Source of the DNA: Lysobacter sp. BMK333-48F3 | Lineage (GTDB): Bacteria; Pseudomonadota; Gammaproteobacteria; Xanthomonadales; Xanthomonadaceae | DNA length: 64,000 bases | Direction of reading: 5' to 3' | Assembly (NCBI RefSeq): GCF_019733395.1 | Contig: NZ_JAIHOO010000001.1 | Location: 1,364,001-1,428,000, forward strand | Shown here: piece by piece, positions 54,710 to 63,430 of the stretch | Layout of the letters: every line of letters starts with the position of its first letter | Position numbering within the stretch: the stretch's first letter is position 1 | The notes under the pieces: generated by a model | Told to the model about the DNA's origin: nothing | What the model saw: the letters and a program-made list of their open reading frames with translations, nothing else | The model's database searches: none | Program-made: the position numbers and the translations under genes

Positions 54710-55705
54710 ATGCCGATGCCCGCTCACGCCAGCAACGCCGAGGCCAGCACTGCCGCCGCCGACACCGCGGTGGTGCTGGTCAATCTCGGCACCCCCGACG
54801 CGCCCAACACCGCTGCGGTGCGGCGCTATCTTTCCGAATTCCTGCACGATCGCCGGGTGGTCGACCTCAGCCGCTGGCTGTGGTGCCCGCTGCTGCATTT
54901 CGCCATCCTGCCGCTGCGCAGCGGCAAGGTCGCGCACAAGTACGCCAGCATCTGGCTGCCGGAAGGCTCGCCGCTGGCGGTCTACACCCGCCGCCTGGCC
55001 GAGGCCGTGCAGCGCGAACTGCCCGACGCGCGGGTGCTGCATGCGATGCGCTATGGCCAACCCTCGTGGAAGCAACTGCTGGCGCAGCTGCGCGAGCAGG
55101 GCGTGCGGCGGGTGTTGGCGCTGCCGCTGTATCCGCAGTTCTCGACCTCGACCACCGCCTCGGTCGGCGACGTATTGCAGGCCGCCGCCGGCCTGGACAC
55201 GCGCCTGCTGCACGACTACCACGCCGACCCGGCCTGGGTCGGCGCGGTCGCCGATTCGATCCATCGCCACCGCCAGCACCACGGCGAGGGCGAGCACCTG
55301 CTGTTCTCGTTCCATGGCCTGCCGCAGCGCTTCGCCGATGCCGGCGATCCCTACCCGCGCCAATGCGAGGCCAGCGCGCGCGCGATCGCCCAGGCGCTGG
55401 GCCTGGCCGAAGACGCCTGGACCCTGTGCTACCAATCGCGCTTCGGCCGCGAGCGCTGGCTCGAACCGGCCACCAGCGACGGCTTGAACGCGCTGGCAGC
55501 GCGCGGCGTGCGCAAGGTCGACGTGGTCGCGCCGGGCTTCGCGGTGGACTGCCTGGAAACCCTGGAGGAAGTGGCGATCATGCTGGCCGCGGACTTCGCC
55601 GCGCGCGGCGGCGAGCTGCGCTACATCCCCTGCCTCAACGATTCGCCGGCGCACGCGTCGGCGCTGGCCGGCATCGCCCGGCGCGAACTGGACGCCTGGA
55701 ACTGA
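54710..55705 (+). CDS. hemH: Ferrochelatase
   Basis: A 331-residue ferrochelatase that inserts Fe2+ into protoporphyrin IX, the last step of haem synthesis. VVLVNLGTPDAPNTAAVRRYLSEFLHDRRVVD, LPLYPQFSTSTTASV, the catalytic-His LLFSFHGLPQRF and YQSRFGRERWLEP are all present, as is the Glu region CLETLEEV. No C-terminal Cys cluster for a [2Fe-2S] centre is seen. The start is at 54710; it overlaps the next gene (TGATG), forming a hemH-hydrolase pair. Confidence 0.96.
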   Translation: MPMPAHASNAEASTAAADTAVVLVNLGTPDAPNTAAVRRYLSEFLHDRRVVDLSRWLWCPLLHFAILPLRSGKVAHKYASIWLPEGSPLAVYTRRLAEAVQRELPDARVLHAMRYGQPSWKQLLAQLREQGVRRVLALPLYPQFSTSTTASVGDVLQAAAGLDTRLLHDYHADPAWVGAVADSIHRHRQHHGEGEHLLFSFHGLPQRFADAGDPYPRQCEASARAIAQALGLAEDAWTLCYQSRFGRERWLEPATSDGLNALAARGVRKVDVVAPGFAVDCLETLEEVAIMLAADFAARGGELRYIPCLNDSPAHASALAGIARRELDAWN

Positions 55706-56568
55706 TGGCCGCATTGCAGGAATTCGTCGTCGACACCGCCTTCGGCCGCCTGGCCGGGCTGCGCAACGGCCGGATCGGCGCGCCCAAGCTGCTGGCGCTG
55801 CACGGCTGGCTCGACAACGCCTCCAGCTTCGTGCCGCTGGCGCCGTGGTTCGAAGGCTACGACCTGGTCGCGCCGGACTTGCCCGGGCACGGCGCCAGCG
55901 CGCATCTGCCGGCGGCGGCCGAGTACACCCTGGTGACCGCGGCGCGCGCGGCCTTGTCGGTGGCCGATGCGCTGGGCTGGGATCGCTTCCACCTGCTCGG
56001 CCACTCGCTCGGCGGCGCGACCTCCAGCATGCTCGCCGCGGCGCTGCCGCAGCGGATCGAAAAATTGCTGCTGGTCGAGGCGCTGGGCTCGCTGTCGGAA
56101 CCCGAGGAGCGCGTCGCCACCCGCCTGCGCGAGGCTTTCGCCGGCCAGGCCGCATTGGCCGGCAAGCAGTTGCGGGTGTTCGACGACATCGCCACCGCGA
56201 TCAAGGTACGCATGGCCGCCAACGACCTCAGCGAACGGGTCGCCCGGCTGCTGGTCGAGCGCGGGGTCGCGCCGGCGCAGGGCGCGCAGCGCCAGGGCTT
56301 CGTCTGGCGCAGCGATCCGCGCCTGACCCTGACCGCCGCGCTGCGCATGAGCGAAGGCCAGATGCGCGCGCTGATCGGCGCGATCGAATGCCCGACCTGC
56401 ATGGTCTGGGCCGACCCGGCCCAGGCCTACATGCCCGACGCCTTGCGCCGCGAACGCGCCGGCCTGCTGGCGCGCGGGGAGATGCACGTGCTGGCGGGGA
56501 CGCATCATCTGCACATGGAGCAGCCGGGGCCGATCGGAGAACGGTTCCGGGAGTTTCTGGCGGGCTGA
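55705..56568 (+). CDS. Alpha/beta-hydrolase
   Basis: A 287-residue alpha/beta-hydrolase fold protein. The oxyanion region LLALHGWLDNASSF, the nucleophile elbow LLGHSLGG (Ser near residue 101) and the C-terminal His region GTHHLHMEQP are visible; the acid is probably Asp in MVWADPAQAY. Specificity is unknown; it resembles MhpC/BioH-like esterases. It is translationally coupled to hemH, a frequent pairing in this family. Confidence 0.88.
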   Translation: MAALQEFVVDTAFGRLAGLRNGRIGAPKLLALHGWLDNASSFVPLAPWFEGYDLVAPDLPGHGASAHLPAAAEYTLVTAARAALSVADALGWDRFHLLGHSLGGATSSMLAAALPQRIEKLLLVEALGSLSEPEERVATRLREAFAGQAALAGKQLRVFDDIATAIKVRMAANDLSERVARLLVERGVAPAQGAQRQGFVWRSDPRLTLTAALRMSEGQMRALIGAIECPTCMVWADPAQAYMPDALRRERAGLLARGEMHVLAGTHHLHMEQPGPIGERFREFLAG

Positions 56569-56618
56569 GGCGGCCTGTCGGATGGGTCTTCGCGCGGGAG
56601 TTCGAGGTCGCGCGGAAG

Positions 56619-56660
56619 AGCAAATCCCCCCTACCCCCTTTTTCAAAGGGGGGAACAGCA
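56619..56660. repeat. CCCCCTTT/AAAGGGGG palindromic repeat, copy C
   Basis: GCAAATCCCCCCTA precedes CCCCCTTT-TTC-AAAGGGGG and GAACAGCAAC follows, matching copy A at 18970-19012. Confidence 0.85.
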
Positions 56661-56794
56661 ACGGCGGCGTGGGTGCTGGCGGCGGCGATCGTGGCGGTGA
56701 CGTCACCAACACCAGCTTCGGCACCGGCACCGGCACCGGCACCGGCAACAATAGCGGCGGCGGCAATCAGGGGCGGGGCGAGCGCGTTGTGTTG

Positions 56795-56813
56795 CCCCCT
56801 TTGAAAAAGGGGG
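56795..56813. repeat. CCCCCTTT/AAAGGGGG palindromic repeat, copy D (inverted)
   Basis: CCCCCTTT-GAA-AAAGGGGG is the reverse-orientation partner of copy C, 135 bp away. The spacing resembles the A/B pair when the insertion sequence is removed. Confidence 0.8.
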
Positions 56814-56980
56814 CGAGCGCCCGGCGCCGGTACGAAGTCCGAAGCGGCCGGCGGCGCGGGGGATTTGCCGTTGCCCGCCAGAACGGGGCGAACACCCAGG
56901 CACGGCGCTCCGGCCCATGCTTCAACCCAGCGCGGGATCGCACGCGCCCCGCGCAGCGACGCCTGCAGGCCGCGGCAGGC

Positions 56981-57775
56981 TCAGTCGGCAGCGATCAAGC
57001 GCCGCAAGCCGGCCTTGAGACTGCGGCCGGACGCGCGGAAGTAGTCGCGCTGGTCGCGCCAGTCCGGACAGCGCGCTTCGACTTCGCGCCAGAACGCGCG
57101 CGAGTGGTCGGCGTGGATCAGGTGGCAGAGCTCGTGCACCAGCACGTATTCGAACGCCGCCGCCGGCGCCAGCACCAGCGACAGGTCCAGCGACAGCGCG
57201 CCGTCCGGCGCCAGCGAACCCCATTGCGAGGACATCACCCGATAGCGCAACCGCGACGGCGCGCGCGGCAGGCCGGGCAGGTACTTGGGCAGCCAGCGGC
57301 CGACGTCGGCCCGGGCCTGGCCTTCGTAGAACTCGCGCATCGCCCGCTGCAGCGCGGCCGGCTTGAGCGTATCGGGCACGGCGATGTCGAGCGCGTCCTC
57401 GGTCAGCTCCACCCGCAGCGCGCGCGCCTGGCGCCAGCGCACCGGCCAGTCGCGTCCGCGCAGCGGCACGCTGGCCGGCGCATGCGGCTGCAACGGCGGC
57501 GCGCCGCTGTCGGCCAAGGCCATCTGCGCCAGCAGCCAGTCGCCGTGCTCGATCACGAAGCGTTGGCCGGCGATGTCGCTGGCGCGCAGCGGCAGGGTCA
57601 GGCGCGGGCCGCGTTCGTCGACGCTGAGCCGGATCCGCCGCGCGCGCGGGTCGCGCACCCGCAGCACCTCGATGCGGCGGCCGTCGCCGAGTTCGATCGC
57701 CACGGTCTCGCGCGAGACCGCGCGCGGCGCGGCCGACGGCTTGCCGGTCAGCAGGCGCAGCAGCAAGTTGCTCAT
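56981..57775 (-). CDS. YgjP-like metallopeptidase (M48-related, SprT-like)
   Basis: A 264-residue zinc protease-like protein of the YgjP family (DUF45). The zinc-binding helix is VHELCHLIHADHSRAFW (HExxH with Glu changed to the HELCH form, His-Glu-Leu-Cys-His), followed by the third ligand region. The N-terminal half carries RRIEVLRVRDPRARRIRLSVDERGPRLTL. Family members are thought to be metallo-hydrolases of unknown substrate. The start is ATG 57775. It converges with the hydrolase gene. Confidence 0.87.
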   Translation of the reverse strand: MSNLLLRLLTGKPSAAPRAVSRETVAIELGDGRRIEVLRVRDPRARRIRLSVDERGPRLTLPLRASDIAGQRFVIEHGDWLLAQMALADSGAPPLQPHAPASVPLRGRDWPVRWRQARALRVELTEDALDIAVPDTLKPAALQRAMREFYEGQARADVGRWLPKYLPGLPRAPSRLRYRVMSSQWGSLAPDGALSLDLSLVLAPAAAFEYVLVHELCHLIHADHSRAFWREVEARCPDWRDQRDYFRASGRSLKAGLRRLIAAD

Positions 57776-57992
57776 GAGGACGGGGCCGCCATCGGCCGAG
57801 GATAGCGCTTGCCGGCGACCGGCGGGCGATGCCGGCGGCTTGGCGCTGCGCGGCGACGACCGGCGCCCTCGCCCCACCCTCTCTCGCGCAAGCGGGACAG
57901 CGGCCAGCCGGCGTCGCGCACGGGCGGACGCGCAGCGCTCGGGGACGAAGCGGCGCCCGCCGTCGGCAGGCGCAGCGTGGGTCGCGCGGGCC

Positions 57993-58904
57993 TCAGCCCT
58001 CGACCTTGGACAGCTTCAGCGCCGGCTCCAGCACCTTGAACAGGCGCTTGACCTCGCCGCTCATCAGCGCGAAACGCGCGTCGAGTTCGGCGCGCAGGCC
58101 ATCGCCCTCGGAATGCTCGAGCTGGTCGACAGCGCCGTCGAGCAGCTTGAACTTGCGCACCACCAGGTCTTCGCCGAGCACGAAGGACACGTGATCGTCC
58201 AGGGTCAGGGCCAGGCGGGTGACCTGCTTGCCGGTTTCCAGGTGCTTGGCGATCTCGTCGCTTTCCAGTTCCTGGCGCTGGCACTTGACCACCGCGCCCT
58301 GGTCGACCGGATCGCGCAGCTCGCATTCGTCGCCCAGGCTGAGCCCGTCCGGCATCTCTTCGCCGGCGACCCAGCCGGTCAGCACCGAGCGCGGCGCGAT
58401 CTCGGCGTTCAGCGGCAACGCCGGCAGGCTGCCCATGGCGCGGCGGATCTCGCTGATCACGTTCTCGCCGGTCTTGCGGCTGGAGGTGTCGACGATCACC
58501 AGGCCGTGCTCGAGGTCGATCATCGCGTCGGTGCGGCTGGGCTTGATGAAGGCGCGCGGCAGCAGGTCGACGATCAGCTCGTCCTTGAGCCGCTTGCGGG
58601 TGCGGCCGCCGGGCTTGCGCCCTTCCTTCTGCTCGATCTCGGCCAGCTTCTTGGCCAGCATGTCGTTGACCACCGCGCCCGGCAGCAGCCGGTCTTCGCC
58701 GCCGGAGGTGATCCAGATCGCGTCGGCGATGCGGTTGCTCATCACCGCGTCCTCGGCGTCGCGGCCGAACGGCGAGATGAAGCCGCGCGAGGACAACTCG
58801 AGCGGGCCTACCGGCTTGAGCCGGCATTCCTCCAGGCCCTTGTCGAGTTCGCTGAAGTCGTGACTGGTGGGAAAGCGGAACAGCGTCAGGTTGCGAAAGA
58901 ACAT
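57993..58904 (-). CDS. rdgC: Recombination-associated protein RdgC
   Basis: A 303-residue RdgC, full length. FFRNLTLFRFPTSHDF at the start, SRGFISPFGRDAEDAV, and IEQKEGRKPGGRTRKRLKDELIVDLLPRAF are characteristic. It forms a ring dimer that binds duplex DNA and inhibits RecA. The start is clear and the C-terminal half ends KRLFKVLEPALKLSKVEG. It is a single gene; 217 bp without a recognisable gene separate it from the YgjP gene, and a REP-like hairpin lies upstream. Confidence 0.96.
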   Translation of the reverse strand: MFFRNLTLFRFPTSHDFSELDKGLEECRLKPVGPLELSSRGFISPFGRDAEDAVMSNRIADAIWITSGGEDRLLPGAVVNDMLAKKLAEIEQKEGRKPGGRTRKRLKDELIVDLLPRAFIKPSRTDAMIDLEHGLVIVDTSSRKTGENVISEIRRAMGSLPALPLNAEIAPRSVLTGWVAGEEMPDGLSLGDECELRDPVDQGAVVKCQRQELESDEIAKHLETGKQVTRLALTLDDHVSFVLGEDLVVRKFKLLDGAVDQLEHSEGDGLRAELDARFALMSGEVKRLFKVLEPALKLSKVEG

Positions 58905-58945
58905 CGAGGGACCGGATTGAGAAGGAATGGAGTCGGATGCTCTTG

Positions 58946-58992
58946 CTCGTCATTCCCGCGAAGGCGGGAATCCAGAGACTTCAGAGCCATGC
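58946..58992. repeat. REP-like hairpin, single copy
   Basis: ATTCCCGC-GAAG-GCGGGAAT followed by CCAGAGACTTCAGAGCCATG. It is related to the arrays at 6009-6226 and 9571-9950 but stands alone between rdgC and ttcA. Confidence 0.75.
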
Positions 58993-59060
58993 GGCGATAA
59001 CGTCGGGCAAGTACGGCGGCGCCGACGCAAGCCGGTGCCGGCCTGGAAACGGAGACGGCC

Positions 59061-59966
59061 TCATCCCGCCTCTGCGTCGTCGGCGTCGGCGATGGCCTGG
59101 TCCAGCCACACCGGCGCCGCGGCGATCGGCGCGCCGGCCTTGCCCAGGCCGAGGAAGTCGAACAGCTTGGGGTCGCTGAGCTGCGATGGGCGGATGTCGC
59201 CGAGCGCGCGCGAAATCGTCTCGATCCGGCCGGGCGTCTCGCGCTCCCAGGCGTCCATCATCCGCTTCACCTGCTTGCGCTGCAGGTTCTCCTGCGAGCC
59301 GCACAGGTTGCAGGGGATGATCGGGAACTGCCTGATCGCCGCGTAGTCGACGATGTCGTCCTCGCGCACGTAGGCCAGCGGTCGGATCACCACGTGCTTG
59401 CCGTCGTCGGACAGCAGCTTGGGCGGCATGCCGCTGAGCTTGGCGTGGAAGAACAGGTTCAGGAAGAAGGTCGCGACCAGGTCGTCGCGGTGGTGGCCGA
59501 GCGCGATCTTGGTGAAGCCCTGCTGTTCGGCATAGGTGTACAGCGCGCCGCGCCGCAGGCGCGAACACAGCGAGCACATGGTCTTGCCTTCCGGCACCAC
59601 CCGGGTCACCACCGAATAGGTGTCCTGCTCGAGGATCTTGTACGCCACCCCGATCGATTCCAGGTACTGCGGCAGCACGTGCTCGGGAAAGTCGGGCTGC
59701 TTCTGGTCGAGGTTGACCGCGACCAGCTCGAACTTCACCGGCGCCTTCTTCTGCAACTGCAGCAGGATGTCGAGCAGGGTGTAGCTGTCCTTGCCGCCGG
59801 ACAGGCAGACCATGACCTTGTCGCCGTCTTCGATCATGCCGAAATCGGCGATGGCGCGGCCGACCTGGTGGCGCAGGCGGGTGGCCAGGCGCTCGCCGTC
59901 GGCGGCGGGGACGGCGCCGGGACGGGCGCGGCGGATGGGTTCGGCCAGGGGCAGGACGGTGTTCAT
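59061..59966 (-). CDS. ttcA: tRNA 2-thiocytidine(32) synthetase TtcA
   Basis: A 301-residue TtcA. The PP-loop [13 protein letters not shown] (ATP binding, about residue 55), the two cysteine pairs CSLC (about residue 131) and CNLC (about 221) that bind the [4Fe-4S] cluster, and [15 protein letters not shown] are intact. It thiolates C32 of certain tRNAs. The ATG at 59966 is chosen because the upstream frame (to 60152) shows no conservation. It is divergent from the DUF465 gene with a 96-bp gap. Confidence 0.96.
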   Translation of the reverse strand: MNTVLPLAEPIRRARPGAVPAADGERLATRLRHQVGRAIADFGMIEDGDKVMVCLSGGKDSYTLLDILLQLQKKAPVKFELVAVNLDQKQPDFPEHVLPQYLESIGVAYKILEQDTYSVVTRVVPEGKTMCSLCSRLRRGALYTYAEQQGFTKIALGHHRDDLVATFFLNLFFHAKLSGMPPKLLSDDGKHVVIRPLAYVREDDIVDYAAIRQFPIIPCNLCGSQENLQRKQVKRMMDAWERETPGRIETISRALGDIRPSQLSDPKLFDFLGLGKAGAPIAAAPVWLDQAIADADDAEAG

Positions 59967-60062
59967 GAGGCCGACGATTCTACGCCAAGGGCCGGTGAAC
60001 GCCCTCGCACCGGCCGCCGCGGCCGATGACGCCCGCGCGGGCGGCGCGTTAAGCTGGAGCGC

Positions 60063-60272
60063 ATGACCGCCAGCAACGATGCCGCCGAGATCGCCCGCCA
60101 ACTGGCCGAGCTGCGCCAGGAACATCGCGACCTCGATTCGGCCATCGAGCACCTGGGCCTGGACCCGCAGGCCGACGAGCTGACGGTCAAGCGGCTGAAG
60201 AAACGCAAGCTGTGGCTGAAGGACTGCATCGCCCGGCTGGAAAGCGCGCTGATTCCCGACCAGCCGGCCTGA
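60063..60272 (+). CDS. DUF465 (YdcH) family protein
   Basis: A 69-residue helical hairpin protein. [23 protein letters not shown] and [22 protein letters not shown] are the two coiled-coil helices of the DUF465/YdcH family, whose role is unknown. It is the right length for the family. It stands alone before the ABC-F gene. Confidence 0.9.
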   Translation: MTASNDAAEIARQLAELRQEHRDLDSAIEHLGLDPQADELTVKRLKKRKLWLKDCIARLESALIPDQPA

Positions 60273-60345
60273 GCGCGCCAGCCGGCGTTCAGCGCGCGCC
60301 GGTGCGGGCCGCTACAATGCTGCCCAGACCACCGAGTGGAGTGTC

Positions 60346-60357
60346 ATGAAGCTCTGA
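60346..60357 (+). promoter_or_regulatory. Minimal upstream ORF (Met-Lys-Leu-stop) before the ABC-F gene
   Basis: ATG AAG CTC TGA with a GGAG four bases upstream (60338-60341) lies 72 bp before the ABC-F start. A TACAAT (60313-60318) upstream may be the -10 box of the promoter. The leader could be a translated attenuator, as in several ABC-F resistance genes, but no competing hairpins were proven by eye. Confidence 0.4.
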
Positions 60358-60429
60358 ACCGATACGCCGTCTTCGCAACCGCCGCGACTCGCGCGCCGTT
60401 GCCCTGCCCGTCGCATCGCCGGAGCCCTC

Positions 60430-62085
60430 ATGCCCGCCCATCCCGCCTCGGACCCGGTCCGATTGCAGGCCTTCGGCCTGTCCGCCGTCCTCGACGACGG
60501 CCGTATCCTCTACCAGAACCTCGACCTGAGCTTGCGCCAGGGCTACACCGCCCTGGTCGGCCGCAACGGCGCGGGTAAATCGACTCTGCTCGCCGCGCTC
60601 GCCGGCGATGCCGCGCCGGCCCAGGGCCGGATCGAGCGCCGCGGCGCAATCGTCCATCTGCGCACCGACGCCGCACCCGAGTCGTGCGGCAGCATCGCCG
60701 CCCTGCTCGGCGTCGCCCCGGCGCTGGCCGCGCTGGACCGGCTCGCCGCCGGCCAAGGCAATGCCGACGATCTGGTCCGGGTGGCCGATCGCTGGGACCT
60801 GCGCGAACGCCTGGCCCGGTCGCTGGACGAAATCGGCCTGGCCGGCCTGTCCCTGCGCCACGATCCGGGCCGCTTGTCCGGCGGCCAACGCCAACAACTG
60901 CGCCTGCTCGGCGCCTGGCTCGCCGACGCGGACATCGTCCTGCTCGACGAGCCCAGCCGGCACCTGGACGCGGAGTCTTCCGCGCATTGGTTCCAGCGCT
61001 ACGCCGCCAGCGCGGCGGCGGTGCTCGCGGTCAGCCACGATCCGGCCTGGCTGGAACAGGCGCCGCGCATCGTCGAACTCGACCGCGAAGGCGCGACCGA
61101 GCACGACGGCGGCCTGGCGCAGTACCTGCGGCAGCGCGATCGCCGGCGCCGCGAAGGCCTGGATGCGCTGGACGCGGCGCGGCTGGCGCTGCGCCGCGAA
61201 CGCCGCGATCAGGTCCGCCAACGCGAAGCCCTGGACCGGCGCGCCGCACGCGGCCAGCGCGCCGGCGCGCAGGCCAACCAGTCCAAGCTGCTGCTCGATT
61301 TCAGCCAGAACGCGGCCGAGCGCCATCAAGGACGCCGCCGCGCCGCGCTGAGCCAACGCCTGCAGCAACGCGACGCCGCCGTCAGCGACGCCTACGCGCG
61401 CGCCAACAACCCCGCCGCGCCGGTGTTCCTGGGCAGCGCCGCGCAACAGCCGGCCGGGCGGCGCACGCTCGAGTTCGCCGCCGCGCATCCCTGCCGTGCC
61501 CAACCTGCGCGGTCGCTGAGCGCAACGCTGGACGGCCCGGTGCGGATCGGCCTGAGCGGCCGCAACGGCAGTGGCAAGACCAGCTTGCTGCGCGCCATCG
61601 CCGGGTTGGGCACGCTCGCCGCCGGCCGCGCGCGGGCGACGGTTCCGGCGCTGTGGCTGGACCAGGATCTGCGCTTGCTGCCGGCGCAGGCGGGCGCCCT
61701 GGACTGGATCGCTGGCGACGCGGCCCGCGGCGACGCGCCAGCACGCGCCGCGCTGGCCACGCGCCTGGCCCTGCTCGGCCTGCCCGGCGATCGCGCCCGC
61801 CAGGCGATGGCCACGCTGTCGGCCGGCGAACGCATGCGCGCGGCGCTGGCCGCAGCCGCGTATCGCGATCCGCCGGCGCCGTTGCTGCTGCTCGACGAAC
61901 CCGGCGAACACCTCGACCTGGACAGCCGCGAAGCCCTGATCGGATTGCTCGACGCCTGGCCCGGCGCCTTCGTCGTCGCCAGCCACGATCGCCACCTGCT
62001 CGAGGCCCTGCGCCTGAGCCATCGCATTCATCTGACAGATGTCAGTGCGCAGCTGGAAACGATTGCGGCATCGTCGCGCCCCTGA
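60430..62085 (+). CDS. ABC-F family ATPase
   Basis: A 551-residue soluble protein with two ABC domains. Domain 1: Walker A GRNGAGKST (about residue 45), signature LSGGQRQQLRLLG, Walker B VLLDEPSRHLD. Domain 2: Walker A GRNGSGKTS (about 377), signature LSAGERMRAALAAA, Walker B LLLLDEPGEHLD. The linker (about 225-320) is charged and Arg-rich (RQRDRRRREGLDALDAARL). No membrane helices. ABC-F proteins bind the ribosomal E site and act in translation or antibiotic protection; the family member is unclear. A three-codon ORF lies upstream. Confidence 0.9.
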   Translation: MPAHPASDPVRLQAFGLSAVLDDGRILYQNLDLSLRQGYTALVGRNGAGKSTLLAALAGDAAPAQGRIERRGAIVHLRTDAAPESCGSIAALLGVAPALAALDRLAAGQGNADDLVRVADRWDLRERLARSLDEIGLAGLSLRHDPGRLSGGQRQQLRLLGAWLADADIVLLDEPSRHLDAESSAHWFQRYAASAAAVLAVSHDPAWLEQAPRIVELDREGATEHDGGLAQYLRQRDRRRREGLDALDAARLALRRERRDQVRQREALDRRAARGQRAGAQANQSKLLLDFSQNAAERHQGRRRAALSQRLQQRDAAVSDAYARANNPAAPVFLGSAAQQPAGRRTLEFAAAHPCRAQPARSLSATLDGPVRIGLSGRNGSGKTSLLRAIAGLGTLAAGRARATVPALWLDQDLRLLPAQAGALDWIAGDAARGDAPARAALATRLALLGLPGDRARQAMATLSAGERMRAALAAAAYRDPPAPLLLLDEPGEHLDLDSREALIGLLDAWPGAFVVASHDRHLLEALRLSHRIHLTDVSAQLETIAASSRP

Positions 62086-62162
62086 TCGAAAGAATGCGAA
62101 ATCGGTGACCGGGATCGCGGGCGCGCTGTGCTAGGGTGCCGCGACTCGCAGCAGGCAGGGCT

Positions 62163-62786
62163 ATGGCGAACAAGGACGAACTGATCGGCGCGGCGCGCAA
62201 TCCCTGGTGGCAGGGCACGGCGGCCGTAGTCCTGGTCGCGCTGACCGCGACCGCCGCGCTCGGCGGCTTCGGCGAAGCCAAGAGCAAGAGCAAGCCGCTG
62301 CCCGAGTACAAGGCCGGCCACCGTTTCCAGGGCGGCGCTCTGGCGGTGAAGCCGTTGCGCGCCTGGGTCGCGCGTTACAAGCCCGGCGGCCGGGTCGACC
62401 CCTACAACCCGGACAAGCTCTACCTGGTGCTGCAGGTCGAAATCGAGAACCGCACCCAGCGCAGCATCAACGGCTTCGGTTATCCGCAGCAGGACCTGAT
62501 CCTGCTGTCGAAGAAACGCGAACCGATCCCCGCCGAGACCTTGATGATGGCCGACGACCACAGCATCGCCGCCGACCTGCACCCGCGCCTGAAGCAGCGC
62601 GTCGACCTGGTCTGGGCGCTGCCGCGCGGCTATGTCTATTCGCCGCAGGAAACCTGGGGCGTGTTCGCCCGCGACTACAAGGCCAAGGCCTATCTCAACG
62701 ACGAGGGCGCCTGGGTCCAGGGCAAGCCGGCGGCGAAGTACCGCGTCGCGGTGCAGGACCTGCGCGACCGGGCGGTGGCGCCGTGA
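62163..62786 (+). CDS. Hypothetical membrane-anchored protein, operon gene 1
   Basis: A 207-residue protein with one N-terminal membrane helix (TAAVVLVALTATAALGGFG) and a periplasmic domain of about 160 residues with an Ig-like/DUF4352-like feel (KLYLVLQVEIENRTQRSING). I do not recognise the family. The stop overlaps the next gene (GTGA), and the topology matches the two following genes, suggesting three related proteins made together. Located 77 bp after the ABC-F gene. Confidence 0.75.
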   Translation: MANKDELIGAARNPWWQGTAAVVLVALTATAALGGFGEAKSKSKPLPEYKAGHRFQGGALAVKPLRAWVARYKPGGRVDPYNPDKLYLVLQVEIENRTQRSINGFGYPQQDLILLSKKREPIPAETLMMADDHSIAADLHPRLKQRVDLVWALPRGYVYSPQETWGVFARDYKAKAYLNDEGAWVQGKPAAKYRVAVQDLRDRAVAP

Positions 62787-63430
62787 GCGCGCCGGCGACG
62801 ACGGGCGCGGCGGCCTCGCCGTACTGGCGGCTGCGCTGGCGTTGGCGCGACGCGCTGTGGATCGTGCTGGCGCTGGCCGCGGTGGTGGCGCTGCGCAAAG
62901 GCGAATCCGATTACGAGCAGCGCGACGCGCCACTGCTGCAGCGCGCGCCCGCGGTCGCCCCGACGCGCGCGCAAGGCCGCAACTTCGCGGTCGAAGTCAA
63001 ACGGCTCAAGGTTGCCCGCGCCTACCTGCTCAAGGGCGACTACGCCCAGCCGCAGGACTATGTGCTGCGTACGCCCGGCGTGTGGCTGTCGGTGGTCGGC
63101 CAGAGCGAAGCCCTGCAGCAACCCGGCTATGTCACCGCGCAGCTGCGCACCCGCGACGGCCTGGTCTATGTGGCCTCCAGCCCGGACCGGCCCAAGCTCA
63201 AGGGCTTCAACCTGCGCGACCGCGCCCTGGCGCCGGGCCTGCCGGCCGAAGGCGCCTGGTTCTTCGAAGTGCCGCCCGACCGCTTGCAGGGCGCGCACCT
63301 GCAGTTCTATTGGGGCAGCCTGCTGCCGCACGGCGGCGACAGCCTGGTCGACGTCGACCTGGGCATCGACGCCGCGCAGGCGCGCAAATTGCTGGCCGAA
63401 GCCAAGCCGGTACTGGACCTGCGCCCATGA
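62783..63430 (+). CDS. Hypothetical membrane-anchored protein, operon gene 2
   Basis: A 215-residue protein with a GTG start overlapping the upstream stop. A single membrane helix (DALWIVLALAAVVALRKG) precedes a soluble domain containing VEVKRLKVARAYLLKGDYAQ, VWLSVVGQSEAL and HLQFYWGSLLPHGGDSLVDVDLGI. It is similar in layout to gene 1. The stop overlaps the ATG of gene 3 (ATGA). Function unknown. Confidence 0.75.
   Translation: MSAPATTGAAASPYWRLRWRWRDALWIVLALAAVVALRKGESDYEQRDAPLLQRAPAVAPTRAQGRNFAVEVKRLKVARAYLLKGDYAQPQDYVLRTPGVWLSVVGQSEALQQPGYVTAQLRTRDGLVYVASSPDRPKLKGFNLRDRALAPGLPAEGAWFFEVPPDRLQGAHLQFYWGSLLPHGGDSLVDVDLGIDAAQARKLLAEAKPVLDLRP

Larger units (their letters stand above)
56569..56980. 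other. Repeat-rich intergenic region
   Basis: These 412 bp between convergent genes hold an inverted pair of CCCCC-TTT/AAA-GGGGG palindromes (56619-56660 and 56795-56813 plus GGGGGATTTGCC at 56859) and an imperfect ACCGGC hexamer run at about 56719-56748. No gene is seen. Confidence 0.7.

Noticed and set aside
56719..56748. ACCGGC hexamer run as a coding repeat.
   Set aside because: It lies in a gap between convergent genes and the frames through it have no start signals; it is treated as simple sequence.
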